Shown one piece after another: positions 27,801-36,655 of a stretch of 64,000 nt of DNA. Positions within the stretch are counted from its first letter, which is position 1. Every line of letters starts with the position of its first letter. The stretch spans positions 1 through 64,000 of the forward strand of contig NZ_FTNI01000028.1 in the NCBI RefSeq assembly GCF_900156315.1, in the 5' to 3' direction. Origin of the DNA: Microbispora rosea (GTDB lineage: Bacteria > Actinomycetota > Actinomycetes > Streptosporangiales > Streptosporangiaceae). Both the position numbers and the translations under genes were made by a program. The notes below the pieces were generated by a model, which searched no databases, was not told the DNA's origin, and saw only the letters and a program-made list of their open reading frames with translations.

Positions 27801-28121
27801 ATCGTCTTGCTCCCCCTGGTATCCAATAGCGGCCCAGAGCGCAGACCAGAGTTCTCCACGCCGATAATCACGAGCAGCGATGCCCGTGACGGCGACGGCA
27901 ATGCAGGCCGGCCAGCGGCGGAAGAACATCCTGGGTTCCCGTCCGCTGGCGACCCACTTCCGGTACGCCCTGCCGAGCACCGAGGCCACCTGCTTGCTGT
28001 GCGCGTCCTTGGCGTCGATCTCGGCCACGAGAGATACACCTCGCAGCTTCTTGGACCAGGCACGCTCGCGCATGTCGAGCAGTTCGGTGGCGCTGACTTT
28101 CCTTGCTGGCTTCACGCTCAT
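24816..28121 (-). CDS. Unrecognised 1101-aa protein of the DISARM-like block
   Basis: I do not recognise a domain. The N-terminal 230 residues are helical (RERAWSKKLRGVSLV, RAYRKWVASGREPRMFFRRW), the central 230-800 region is rich in beta-strands and prolines and may be a set of Ig-like or beta-sandwich modules, and the last 250 residues are again helical. There is no signal peptide, membrane segment or ATPase motif. It starts with TAATG, sharing one base with the stop of the CoiA-like gene, and ends by overlapping the GTG of the DUF1998 helicase. It is therefore a fixed component, probably a scaffold or DNA-binding partner of that helicase. Confidence 0.7.
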   Translation of the reverse strand: MSVKPARKVSATELLDMRERAWSKKLRGVSLVAEIDAKDAHSKQVASVLGRAYRKWVASGREPRMFFRRWPACIAVAVTGIAARDYRRGELWSALWAAIGYQGEQDDRAIWGRGFAAALDAMGMPTFQGMPMPYLGPILMHTGIPTYCLDDYFRLLGQRMSVDRGLDAESFLAWATAPGSENRLLNVDVPVRRFLQHGTEYALDFVERSFELLDRLRDQTAELDGVGLPPRVLERARYLASEGRLDLTTSRSPSTGRTRIERPRIALDPFGGGIEVVLPPVGDTPDGTARWNVTADGVTTTVRSQAMWVGVAEAPSTTHSLLRPVRTVVVAMDGWPYQTELQVVDPAAPMLVFGEDGRRLPATAPLPPDTVWVAHPADYELLADGPLQVVIEGQLPLGWEGWRLRKVSLKGVRSLGLDKAPAARRSVRGHTHARISTGDPVAGVTTPYGSPVFSQVPEIWLPGNIGAEATWHVEVRRSGTDIALVTESYRCSEPLTVSDLWDSLPRPLVGAFDTVVRGPLGRGVNRSLFIAEGLCAAFTPRVRLFGTAGLADGRAELSAPVGARVEPRVTRFSSAELASIVEYRTEIESEPLVVTPPHVQVMHDRLGEAPVWRAGPLRIPTDAFAEEPGTLLVRIPGVKQMPPLQVMAGGQVVQDAPASGGVQAGTARYDMVKIKGTVEDKQQAELLVEVDGRLVRVASVRPRRLAAAAKVEGDHILLLECVLVDGLTAAVYATHAPWREPVIVPVEEGGTVPLPWDLCSCGPLLVSLQVDDPWVPVEWSRWPDAHVVASADGFLVSEDPEEVALSRYLAGEGGFPDDVRDLSRIWTLVDLADRLRVSSEVRRFVQECSRPILRRPADALTALVKLGLEPDRSLHALITSGLAAVAVPQLDPPAVAKMWATTPAAAVLAGDLGDEDCLATAERQCGEVLLEIRSTGTDPSPQAGRFGLEADRLTHLAPQAFDAVLRAAHIVPKALLDADTRAAGALQLFKARHEPAAKESSHVVAHVVKTAERLLERPQLLRQVVQRKHPQDRGGWYSLPAASAAFALIARLAARGDEACRAAEQTFRNDWAHLASVAPDLVTIDLVLAELLASTVKTEAQ

Positions 28122-30412
28122 TAGGCCTGCTCAGGGGAGGGATCTGCTCGGGGGACGAGACGCGGAGGCATGGGACGCGGCACCGTGGCGTAGAAAGCGT
28201 GTGCCCGCTGCACCTCGCGCTGCCAAACCGTGTGCAGCGCTTGTTCGGTCTGTGGTGCTTGGAATCCAAGAGCTTCGATGACCGTACGAAACCGCGGGTC
28301 CATCAGCCCGTCCGGCATGGTGACCAGTGCGGAGAGCATCGGCTTCAGCAGATCCGCCGGCTCATCAAGCTGGATGATCGCACTGATCCAAAGATCTGGG
28401 TCCTCCCAGGGGGTAGGGATCGCGTGCCCTCTGTGCCTGGACAACTGTGGCCAATCGATCGTCGTCTGAGCACGCGCGACACCGAGCATGACGGGCCGCA
28501 TCCGATCAGCCAGGAGCCGTGCGGCCCGTTCCAGTGGTGGCGGAACGGATTGTGCGGTCTGCACAACGCTGGTGGCAGCGGGAGCGATTGGCTTGGAGGA
28601 GCCGGCTGCCGCCGGATTTTCCTCGGCCTGGGATGCCGTCAGCCACTGGGCGCTCTGGTCGAGCCGCCCCCGCTCATAGGACAGGTTTTCCTCGGGAGGC
28701 AACCGTTCCAGAAGTCGCTTCGCCTCATCGAAAAGCGCTTGGGCACCGTCAGTTCTGCCAGCCTGCTGCGCGTTACGGAGCCGGTCCACAAGGCTGCGCA
28801 ATCGGCTGCGATCGCGCTTACTTTCCGGACTGGCGCCTACCCGGCTCTTTGGCAGCGCAGTTGCGTGCTGCCGCAGCCATTTTTCGTGCTCATCGAGCAA
28901 GCCGTATTGGTACCGTAGATTGAGATTGCCGGGCGCCGATGATAGCACCGTGCCAAGAGCTGTCACGTATCCACGCACTGCCGCGACGTTACCGTTATCC
29001 TTGGCTTTTTTGATCTCCAGGTTGAGATGGAGGGCCCGATCACGAACAGTCATTTGAACGCTTCTGTTGTCGACAGTATATGCCCTTGCGCGGCGTCGAT
29101 ACTCTTCAATCCTGCCACGCTCATGTCTGAACTTGGGAGAGAAATAGACATCGGTGGACAGCAACTCTTTGTCGGCTTCAAGCAGTCTGAGAACGAGATG
29201 GTGCTTGTCGTTCTTTGCGGCTTGACGCAGAGCGTCGATCAGGATGTTCAGCTTGTGGCGGTAAATGTCATCGCCGTCGGCCGTCTTCGTGCCTATGGTG
29301 GTTTTCACGGACGCATCAGCGCTTTTCCGGCCCACTGCGACAGCGGTCTCGTCATGCTGCTTCGTAGGCGGAGCCTGCTCGGGTTGCCCGGCCTGGACAA
29401 GACCGGCGGCAAAAATTGTCCATGCGGGCCGGGGCATTCCTTCCACCACCTTCGCGTCGACCGTGGCAGGTTCGACGAGCCGGTGCGGTGCCCCCACCAC
29501 CAACTCCACGGAATCCGGGATCATCACACGAGCGGCGACCTCGGCCTGACCGACAACCGTGACGTCAGCAGAGACGCCATACCAATTCGCCGGCATCCCG
29601 GGACCGCCGATTGCTTTGGCGGCCGCCTCCCGGGGGCGGACAATGACACCCTCCACTGCGAGGGGGAATCCCGGCGTCCGCACGGCAGCGGTCGTAGCGC
29701 GAAGGGCTGTGCCGCTTGCCTTCTTCAATCGGGGTGTGACAAGCCCCTGCTCGCTGATCTCGCACTCGTCAAGGCTGCACCAGGCGATGTCGCCGTCAGC
29801 CGTCTCGGTGCCCACTTTGACGACACGCATGCCGTCCACCGTCTCGCAACGGACACGTAGCGCGTATCCGTCACGGTCGAGTAGGTACTGAGCAGTCCTG
29901 GTGGCCCTCGGCCCCAGCATCCAATCGACGTGGCCGAGGCGACTGCGGAGATCTTCGTCTTCCTGTTCCCATTCCTGGTACGAGAGATTGGCGAACTGCA
30001 CCTGGACCGCCGTTCTGGGTTGGCTCCGCCGTACCAGGAGATCTGTGCACTGGCCGTCCACCATGTGCCCCGGAAACCGCTTATCCTTCGGGCCTGCGTA
30101 CAGGCCAGCGCGAAGGCCACGGTGGATGTAAAGATGATCGGCGCTGTCCGCTCCTAGATGCCGACGCTGACAGACAGGGGCATTCCCGTGGATATCCGGG
30201 TAATGAGCGAAGTGACAGATTCGGTCGCCGTACAGCTTCGGCATCAGGCGCCAGCCGCATCCCCCCAGCAGTTCACCGCAGAAGAAACGTTGTGTTCCGT
30301 ACTTCGCCAGATATCGCCGGGCCTCCCCCCGGTCCATCGGCAGAGAGAGCGGGTGATCAGATTCGGGGCTGCCCAGGACGGCGGTTTGTACCCGGCGGTT
30401 GTCTTGCGCCAT
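28121..30412 (-). CDS. CoiA-like putative nuclease with helical C-terminus
   Basis: The 763-residue protein begins with a region like competence protein CoiA: a Cys-rich segment (FFCGELLGGCGWRLMPKLYG, then CHFAHYPD), then TDLLV and AVQVQFANLSYQEWEQ, and a VDWMLGP strand. In CoiA-like proteins of the PD-(D/E)xK type, the TD(L/V) aspartate and the (E/Q)xQ pair are the presumed catalytic residues; here they read D and QVQ. Residues about 400-700 are coiled and highly charged. The start at 30412 is chosen because GAGGA precedes it; 30445 is an alternative. A strong hairpin upstream separates it from the DUF499 gene, and it overlaps the next gene by one base. Third positions look more AT-rich than in neighbouring genes. 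Confidence 0.6.
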   Translation of the reverse strand: MAQDNRRVQTAVLGSPESDHPLSLPMDRGEARRYLAKYGTQRFFCGELLGGCGWRLMPKLYGDRICHFAHYPDIHGNAPVCQRRHLGADSADHLYIHRGLRAGLYAGPKDKRFPGHMVDGQCTDLLVRRSQPRTAVQVQFANLSYQEWEQEDEDLRSRLGHVDWMLGPRATRTAQYLLDRDGYALRVRCETVDGMRVVKVGTETADGDIAWCSLDECEISEQGLVTPRLKKASGTALRATTAAVRTPGFPLAVEGVIVRPREAAAKAIGGPGMPANWYGVSADVTVVGQAEVAARVMIPDSVELVVGAPHRLVEPATVDAKVVEGMPRPAWTIFAAGLVQAGQPEQAPPTKQHDETAVAVGRKSADASVKTTIGTKTADGDDIYRHKLNILIDALRQAAKNDKHHLVLRLLEADKELLSTDVYFSPKFRHERGRIEEYRRRARAYTVDNRSVQMTVRDRALHLNLEIKKAKDNGNVAAVRGYVTALGTVLSSAPGNLNLRYQYGLLDEHEKWLRQHATALPKSRVGASPESKRDRSRLRSLVDRLRNAQQAGRTDGAQALFDEAKRLLERLPPEENLSYERGRLDQSAQWLTASQAEENPAAAGSSKPIAPAATSVVQTAQSVPPPLERAARLLADRMRPVMLGVARAQTTIDWPQLSRHRGHAIPTPWEDPDLWISAIIQLDEPADLLKPMLSALVTMPDGLMDPRFRTVIEALGFQAPQTEQALHTVWQREVQRAHAFYATVPRPMPPRLVPRADPSPEQA

Positions 30413-30456
30413 CCATCCTCGCCAAGGTCTGTCAGGGAAATGCATCCAGCTCGGGT

Positions 30457-30493
30457 AAAGGAACGGGGCCGGCTGATGTTCGGCCCCGTTCCG
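30457..30493 (-). terminator. Strong hairpin between the DUF499 and CoiA-like genes
   Basis: A perfect 12-bp stem (GGAACGGGGCCG / CGGCCCCGTTCC, 30460-30471 and 30481-30492) with a 9-nt loop lies 7 bases after the DUF499 stop at 30499. On the minus strand it is followed by TTTACCC. It is a likely partial terminator or attenuator splitting the defence block into two expression levels. Confidence 0.6.
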
Positions 30494-30498
30494 GCGTG

Positions 30499-33400
30499 TC
30501 AGCGGTCCTCGAAGCCGGCCTGGTCGAACTTGAGGACGCGGGCGTTCTCGTTGACGATGCGGACCTTGTCCTCGGGGAAGCCCTCGGGCTTGCGGGCGCT
30601 GATTTCGATGCTGATCTCCAGCTCGGCGCCTTCGGCGGAGGCAAGGTGCTGGATGACCTCCTGGGCCAGCTTGGTGAAGCTCTTCTGGTAAAACTCCGGG
30701 TCGAGCTTGGCCGCGCCAAAGAACCGCACGTTCTTCGGACCGGGCTTCGGGTCTACGGGACCAGGGCCAGGACCAGGGCCGACAACCGTGCCGCCTCCGC
30801 CGGTGCCGCCCCCGCCCGGGGTGCCTCCGCCGTTGTCGCCACCTGTGCCGCCGCCATTGTTGCCGCCCTTGCGAGCGGCCTCGTCGGCCTCCCACTGGGC
30901 GAGTGCGACGTCAGGCCGAACCAGCAGCGTGTTGTCCGTGATCTGCCCGAAACGGCCTCCAGGAGGCACGACCAGCCCCTCGAAGCGCGTGCCGTCAAAG
31001 CCGGTCGCCAGCGCGAAGCCGGTGCGCTCCCAATCGATTTCGTCGAGCCCGGCCAGGACGCCGTCGTCCAGCACCTTCCGGTCGCGCAGTCGGGGGAGGT
31101 ACGGATAGCGGCAGTAGTAGTCCCACAGCTCCCCAACCGAGACGTACCCCTTCTCCCAAACCCGCGCCAGCTCGTCGTCGAGGCGCTCCCGAATGTGGGA
31201 CGCGGCCTGGATCACCCGGATCGCGTCCAGCGGACCCAGCTTGGCGCTGACCCGCTCCGCCAGCCGGTCCTTACCGCCGTCGGCCTTCTCCATCTGCCAG
31301 GATATGGGTCCACCGGGCTGCTGGTTGGGTACGAAGGCCCAGTAGTACGTCTCCCGGATCCGGAGGTCGACGGCCTGGTTCGCGTTGGCGAGCCGGGTGT
31401 CCACCTGTTTGGACAACTGGACGGTGAGGTCCAACTCCTCCTTACGGCCAGAGATGTCGTCCCACGCCAGGTATTCCCGGACTGCGTCCGACAGTTCTTC
31501 CATGCGCTTGGCATCGGCGGCGAGGAAGACGAGCATGTTGCGGTTTATCCGCTGGGAACTGCCCCGCGTGTCGAGGATCTTCTGTGCCAGCCCCCTCGCG
31601 GAGGACCCGTTGTCCCCCTTGGCATGGACGACCTTCGGATGCAGGATGACCAGGCGCGCGTCCCCGGTGTCGGGCAAGTCATGGCTGTCGTCGGTCACGT
31701 GTACGGCGGCGAAGTCGCCGCGCACCTTCAGCTCCTTGTTGCGAAGCCGCTGGACGATCTCCAGCCAGACGTCTTCCTGGTGCAGCCGTTCGGCGTAGTC
31801 CTTGGCCGTACGGGTGACCGACGCCTGGGTGTCGTACCAGTAGCGGGCACCGTCCACATACATATAGGTGGCCCGGTCCGTGAGCATGTGCAGCGCGGAG
31901 CCGAAGTTGCCGACGACGTCGCCGGGGATGGCCACGCCGAGCCAAATGCGTTGCTGCTCGATGCCCTTGTGCGGCTTCGTCAGGGTCGGCGCGGCACCGA
32001 GGAAGATAGTGCGGGCCAGCCGTCGCGTGAGGGCACGCTTCCCAAAGACGGTCCGCTCCTTGTCGATCTCGACAGGCGTGGCTTCGTCGCCGTCGATGTC
32101 GACGTCGATGATGGCCTTCCAGTTGTCCTGGAGATACTGCGTCAGCTCGCTGGTCACCACCGGGTCGGCGAGCGGGATCGAGCCCGGCATGATCAGCGGT
32201 CCGGCGTCCTGAGCCACCCAGAGCTTGTGGATGACCATGCTCATCAGCCGCAGCACACCACGCGTGCGCTGGAACCGGTCGAGCGTCGACCAGTCCTCGT
32301 AGAGCCGGTCGAACAGTTCCGGGTGAATCGGGTAGGCGTTAGCAATCCGCTTCTCGTACGAGGTCTCCGAGCACTCCCGGGGGAACTCGCCCTTGTGGTC
32401 GTTGTAGAACTTCCAGAACTGCTTGGCGGTGGCCGCGATCTCGCTCTTGGCCTTCGCGTCGGGCTCCTCGAACAGGCGCCGCCGGACGATTTCGAACGAC
32501 TCGTGCGCCCGCGCCGGCTGCCACTGGTGGGCGACTCGGCGGATCACATACTGCAGCCGGTCCAGCGCTGCCCGACCGTTGACGCCACCGACCTCCAGGG
32601 CGCTGCCCATGATCGCGTCATCCTCCTCATCCGGCGTGGACGCCGGAATGGAGACGACGAGCAAGGCACCGGGCACCGCCTTGACCGCCTCAGTGATCGT
32701 CTGCGCGAACGTGAACTGGGTGTCGAAGGTGCCCGCCGCCAGGTCATCACGCCCGTAGAGCTGCCGCGCGTAGGCCACCCACTCATCGATGAGGATAAGA
32801 CACGGCGAGTAGGCGGCGATGAGCTGCCGGAGCGCGTCACCGGGGTTCGTGTGCGCTTCGTCGGCCTCGCGGACGATCTCGTACGCCTTCCGCCCTCCGA
32901 GCTGCCAGGCGAGCTCGCCCCAGAGCGTGTGCGTGTGGATGCCGTCCTCGTGGACCTTGCCGGCGGCCGGGTCGATGTGGTTCCCGACGAGTGCCGCGCG
33001 GTTGACCTTCGTGCCGATCACGCTGGTGTCTGCCCCGGAGAGCAGGTCGACGACCTCCTGCGGGAACTCCAGCAGCGGCGTACCGGAGAAGATGTGCCAC
33101 AAGGCGAGCATCGAGTGCGTTTTGCCGCCGCCGAAGTTCGTCTGCAAGTTCCAGACCGGAGTGGCGTTCATGTCCTTGCCGACCCGGGCCACTGCGCGCT
33201 GCAGCAGGTCCTTGAGTCCCTCCGTCAGGTAGGTCCTGCGGAAGAACTGGATGGGGTCGGAATACTCCTCGCTGGTGCTCTCACCGATCGACACCATGTG
33301 CAGGTCGGCCGCGAACTCCGCGGCTTCGAGCTTGCCAGCCTGCACATCGGCGTGGGGAGTGATGACATCGCGCCACGGTCTCACTCCGCTGGCCTCGATG

Positions 33401-33876
33401 ACGGGCATCGACGTATTGGACCGGACGATCTTGCGCGCCTCGGTGTCGTAGAGGGTGCGCTGATGATCAAGCCGCAGCTTGCGCACCTCATCGGCCCGGT
33501 CCATTGCGCCAACGGCAGTCAGCAGCCGCTCCATCGTATCGAGCGCCCGATAAGTGTCGTCACCGGAGAGCGGCTGCGTGTGCGCCCACTTATTGCCGAC
33601 TTCCTTCAGCTCGCCGGCGAAGTTCTGCTCCAACCGCGACAGCCGCTCCTTGAAGACCCGCCACTCCTCCACAATGACGCGGAGCAGGAAGCGCACGTCG
33701 GACTTGTCGTAGGTCCTGTGCGTGCCGTACTTGTTGGCGTCTCTCGTCTCCAGGACCTTCACCCAGTCGATGGCCCCGGGGGTGGCGAGGCTCATCATCA
33801 TGTCGACGAAGGGCTCCAGCCCAGCCCCGAGCAGTTCGAGCCCGCGGCCGATCCTGTCCCTGTTGCTCAGTGCCAT
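30499..33876 (-). CDS. Swt1-HEPN / DUF499 ATPase
   Basis: This 1125-residue protein starts with a Swt1-type HEPN-like helical domain (about 1-150, with GNKWAH in the position of the RNxxxH-type motif), followed by a DUF499 AAA-like ATPase (Walker A FGGGKTHS at about 248-255; Walker B LILIDEWVAYAR). DUF499 proteins recur beside DUF1156 methylases in modification-linked defence clusters. A glycine- and proline-rich linker of about 45 residues near 1000-1045 separates the motor from a C-terminal domain of about 75 residues. The ATG at 33876 is 7 bases after the methylase stop, so the two are coupled. The HEPN-type motif lacks the leading Arg, so RNase activity is doubtful. Confidence 0.83.
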   Translation of the reverse strand: MALSNRDRIGRGLELLGAGLEPFVDMMMSLATPGAIDWVKVLETRDANKYGTHRTYDKSDVRFLLRVIVEEWRVFKERLSRLEQNFAGELKEVGNKWAHTQPLSGDDTYRALDTMERLLTAVGAMDRADEVRKLRLDHQRTLYDTEARKIVRSNTSMPVIEASGVRPWRDVITPHADVQAGKLEAAEFAADLHMVSIGESTSEEYSDPIQFFRRTYLTEGLKDLLQRAVARVGKDMNATPVWNLQTNFGGGKTHSMLALWHIFSGTPLLEFPQEVVDLLSGADTSVIGTKVNRAALVGNHIDPAAGKVHEDGIHTHTLWGELAWQLGGRKAYEIVREADEAHTNPGDALRQLIAAYSPCLILIDEWVAYARQLYGRDDLAAGTFDTQFTFAQTITEAVKAVPGALLVVSIPASTPDEEDDAIMGSALEVGGVNGRAALDRLQYVIRRVAHQWQPARAHESFEIVRRRLFEEPDAKAKSEIAATAKQFWKFYNDHKGEFPRECSETSYEKRIANAYPIHPELFDRLYEDWSTLDRFQRTRGVLRLMSMVIHKLWVAQDAGPLIMPGSIPLADPVVTSELTQYLQDNWKAIIDVDIDGDEATPVEIDKERTVFGKRALTRRLARTIFLGAAPTLTKPHKGIEQQRIWLGVAIPGDVVGNFGSALHMLTDRATYMYVDGARYWYDTQASVTRTAKDYAERLHQEDVWLEIVQRLRNKELKVRGDFAAVHVTDDSHDLPDTGDARLVILHPKVVHAKGDNGSSARGLAQKILDTRGSSQRINRNMLVFLAADAKRMEELSDAVREYLAWDDISGRKEELDLTVQLSKQVDTRLANANQAVDLRIRETYYWAFVPNQQPGGPISWQMEKADGGKDRLAERVSAKLGPLDAIRVIQAASHIRERLDDELARVWEKGYVSVGELWDYYCRYPYLPRLRDRKVLDDGVLAGLDEIDWERTGFALATGFDGTRFEGLVVPPGGRFGQITDNTLLVRPDVALAQWEADEAARKGGNNGGGTGGDNGGGTPGGGGTGGGGTVVGPGPGPGPVDPKPGPKNVRFFGAAKLDPEFYQKSFTKLAQEVIQHLASAEGAELEISIEISARKPEGFPEDKVRIVNENARVLKFDQAGFEDR

Positions 33877-33883
33877 GTCGTCG

Positions 33884-36655
33884 TCAGTCCTCGTCCTCGC
33901 TGAAGTCGAACATCCCCTGGGCACTTGCCATCGGTGGGGCTGTACGGGACGCCCTCTCGATCTCCGTCCACGAAGAGCCCAGTGCATTGAACAACAGCGC
34001 CGTCTTGGCCCAGTTCCGCTTCTCACAGATGGAGAAAAGCAGGTAGGTCAGCTCCTTGGCGGTATCGAGGTCGACCCGGCTTTTGGCGGCCGCCATCAAC
34101 TGTCCGGCAGCCTCGATGCCCTGCTCATCCAGCCGCTTCGCGAGATGCATGACGACCTCCCAGACCGGGATGCGATCGTCCGCCAGCGGGTCGTATACGT
34201 CCGGCAAGTCCTTCGGCCCAAAGAGTTCCACGATTCCGGCACGAGCCTTCAGCACGCCCGCCCTCTCCAGGCCATTGACGGCAGTGCCTACGGCCCTAGC
34301 GAGCACAGTCGCGACGCCAAACTCTCCCTGGTCGAAACCATGGGCCTCAAACCACTTGATACAGAAGCGGGTATCGGAGTCGAAGTCCCCTTCCTGCTCC
34401 GACAGCACCTCCGCCAGAATCTGGTTAATTAGTTTCAGTGCCTCTCGTACACGCATCGGAGAGCCATCTGGCTCGGATACCCGCCCATAGCGAGAGAACA
34501 CCGCCATTCCCGGCCCAATCGCCGCCTGCGCCAGATCAACTGGAGCGATGCCGCCCTGCTGAAGGCTATGAAGGGCGGCAGGCAATTCCGCCTTGAGCGC
34601 GTTGATCAGTCCTCGTCGATCGATCACCCCTGCATCCTCCGACCTTGGTCGACAGGCCAGCACGACGGAGGATGCCAAGGCGTTACTGCCAATTCCTCTC
34701 GAGCGCCCTGCGCGTTCAGTACGGACAGGCCAGGTCCCTGTGATACTCCAACCGCTCTTGATCATTCCTTCGAGGAGCGTCTCCCATCCAGTTGAAGCCT
34801 CGCCGCCGTCGTCAGCCTCCGACTGTTTGAACGCGTAAAACACTGTAATCGGGATATCCTGAGGCGTCCCGCGCCGAATGAGAGCGAAGACTTGCCGAAA
34901 TCCATCCTCGAAGAACTTAGTCGCCTGACCCTTGCCCCCATGACGGAACGGATCAGCTACGAGTTCACTTAATTTAGGCGTGAGCAGCGTACTAAGCAAA
35001 TTGGGAAATATCTTACCCAGAGAACGCCTTAGCCAGACATAGAAGAAATCCGACAGATCCGCATACCCGATATTGTCGTAATATGGTGGATCGGTTGACA
35101 CAAGTACGCCCGAATAGTCGCGAGATGCCGCATCGAACTGCATCACCTCAGCTCCAGGGCCTCCCGACGGAAGTACCTCGATAGCTCTCGCCAGCGATTG
35201 AGCGGCGGATTTCAGGTCGCCAGCAGCACCCCCGAATGGGCAACTTTCGGCGAAGTCCCACACCATCGGAAGAGCTTGCCGAGCGAAAGTTGAGCGCGTC
35301 GCTCCGGTTCCATGGGAGGATCTCCAAGAAACCAAGCTAGACATATCATCGGCAATCGCACTACACAGGAAGCCCAGATAAATCACAACTGCATTCGCAT
35401 ATGCAGTGGCGTCTATCCTTTGTTTAGCCAGCTCGGCGTCTGCGAGCACCTTCTCAGCTACATTAGCGACAAGATCACTGAAAGTAGAAAGCGCGACGAG
35501 CTGACGATTAGTGAAGAGATCTGCCCACCTAGTCATCCCATAACTCTGGACGCGGAAACCCAGGGCCTGCTCGGGAAGCTCTCCATCCGGTGCATCATCT
35601 GGGCGGGAGATATTTGCAGCAAGCTCATGTTCCTCAGTTGGAGCAAGGTAGTAGCGTGTACGAGGGCCTTCGGCTGCCATTGCCATGAGTTGCGCGCCCA
35701 TCCGTCCTTCTTTACCTTCCGCGCGTATATAGGTTAGCGGAACCGGAGTATCGCAGATCACGCAGACCGCACCCGTTCGACCAACGCTGCCTTCTCTTGG
35801 CTGTCCTTTAGGACCACGAATCTCGAAGCGGACGCGCCTGTCTTCGACGATCGGTTCTACGTAGCGCTCCTTGCCCTTCTTCTTACTGAGCCAAAATGAT
35901 CGCGCCAATGGCATAGTGCCGCCGCAAGCGGGGTTGGGGCACGTGATGGTGCGTGCCCAGATCCAGGCGATAACACTGGCCTTAGTGCCGTCCTCTAGAC
36001 GAGCCTTGGGATAGAGATGTCCGATACGTTTCTCGGCCTCATCGCGCATCCACTGACCGTAACAACGAACATCCTCGGCCAATCCAGTCACGCCAGGCCA
36101 ATTACCCATCCGAGAATCAGCAGACCCAGGGAAGACCGGAGGCTGCCCCGCCCACTGCGGCGGAATCTCGAGGAGGGCCTTGTTGATAAGGACCGCGACC
36201 GGGTTCAGATCAGAAGCGTGGGCCGCAAGCCCGAGGCGCTGGGCCTCCAGTGGAATCGAACCGCCGCCGGCAAAGGGGTCGAGGATCGGCGGCGGGTTGC
36301 CGTCACAGGACTTGAGGATCTCCTCGTACGCCTCCCTGTAGAGGGCCTTATCGTTGATGTTGTCCCAGTCGACAAGCCGCTCGATGATGTGGAAGAGTCG
36401 CTTGCGCTCCAGGATTTGGTCTTCCTCGGTCGGGAACTCGTCCGGGCGCGACGACGGGTCGTCCACGAGCTGAGCGAAAAGCACGGCGCGGCAGGCGGCC
36501 AACGGCCGGCGGGCCCACCACAGGTGCAGGGTGGACGGGTGACCGTGGCGGATCGACTTCTCCCGGGCTGATTGCTCATTGATGGCCTCAAGCGGCAGCG
36601 CGACCTCGATCAGCTTCTTCTTCGGGGTGCCGCCAGAACCGGTTGCGGGGGTCAT
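33884..36655 (-). CDS. DUF1156-containing adenine-specific DNA methylase
   Basis: This 923-residue N6-adenine methylase candidate carries an N-terminal DUF1156 segment (KLIEVALPLEAINEQSAREK; HLWWARRPLAACRAVLF), SAM-binding motif I (DPFAGGGSIPLEA, about 126-138), a zinc ribbon (CPNPACGG ... CVICDTPV) and catalytic motif IV DPPYYDNIGYADLSDFF at about 535. It would methylate host DNA so that the associated ATPase/helicases spare self. The ATG overlaps the upstream helicase stop (ATGA) and has AGGAGG 9 bases before it. Between about 34440 and 36060 the gene is visibly richer in A+T than its ends, suggesting recombination within the gene. Confidence 0.88.
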   Translation of the reverse strand: MTPATGSGGTPKKKLIEVALPLEAINEQSAREKSIRHGHPSTLHLWWARRPLAACRAVLFAQLVDDPSSRPDEFPTEEDQILERKRLFHIIERLVDWDNINDKALYREAYEEILKSCDGNPPPILDPFAGGGSIPLEAQRLGLAAHASDLNPVAVLINKALLEIPPQWAGQPPVFPGSADSRMGNWPGVTGLAEDVRCYGQWMRDEAEKRIGHLYPKARLEDGTKASVIAWIWARTITCPNPACGGTMPLARSFWLSKKKGKERYVEPIVEDRRVRFEIRGPKGQPREGSVGRTGAVCVICDTPVPLTYIRAEGKEGRMGAQLMAMAAEGPRTRYYLAPTEEHELAANISRPDDAPDGELPEQALGFRVQSYGMTRWADLFTNRQLVALSTFSDLVANVAEKVLADAELAKQRIDATAYANAVVIYLGFLCSAIADDMSSLVSWRSSHGTGATRSTFARQALPMVWDFAESCPFGGAAGDLKSAAQSLARAIEVLPSGGPGAEVMQFDAASRDYSGVLVSTDPPYYDNIGYADLSDFFYVWLRRSLGKIFPNLLSTLLTPKLSELVADPFRHGGKGQATKFFEDGFRQVFALIRRGTPQDIPITVFYAFKQSEADDGGEASTGWETLLEGMIKSGWSITGTWPVRTERAGRSRGIGSNALASSVVLACRPRSEDAGVIDRRGLINALKAELPAALHSLQQGGIAPVDLAQAAIGPGMAVFSRYGRVSEPDGSPMRVREALKLINQILAEVLSEQEGDFDSDTRFCIKWFEAHGFDQGEFGVATVLARAVGTAVNGLERAGVLKARAGIVELFGPKDLPDVYDPLADDRIPVWEVVMHLAKRLDEQGIEAAGQLMAAAKSRVDLDTAKELTYLLFSICEKRNWAKTALLFNALGSSWTEIERASRTAPPMASAQGMFDFSEDED

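Noticed and set aside
30292-33903. Plus-strand open frame of 1203 codons
   Set aside because: It is the antisense of the DUF499 ATPase gene. It stays open because of high GC, has no recognisable motif and no proper start context, while the minus strand has a clear Walker A/B protein.
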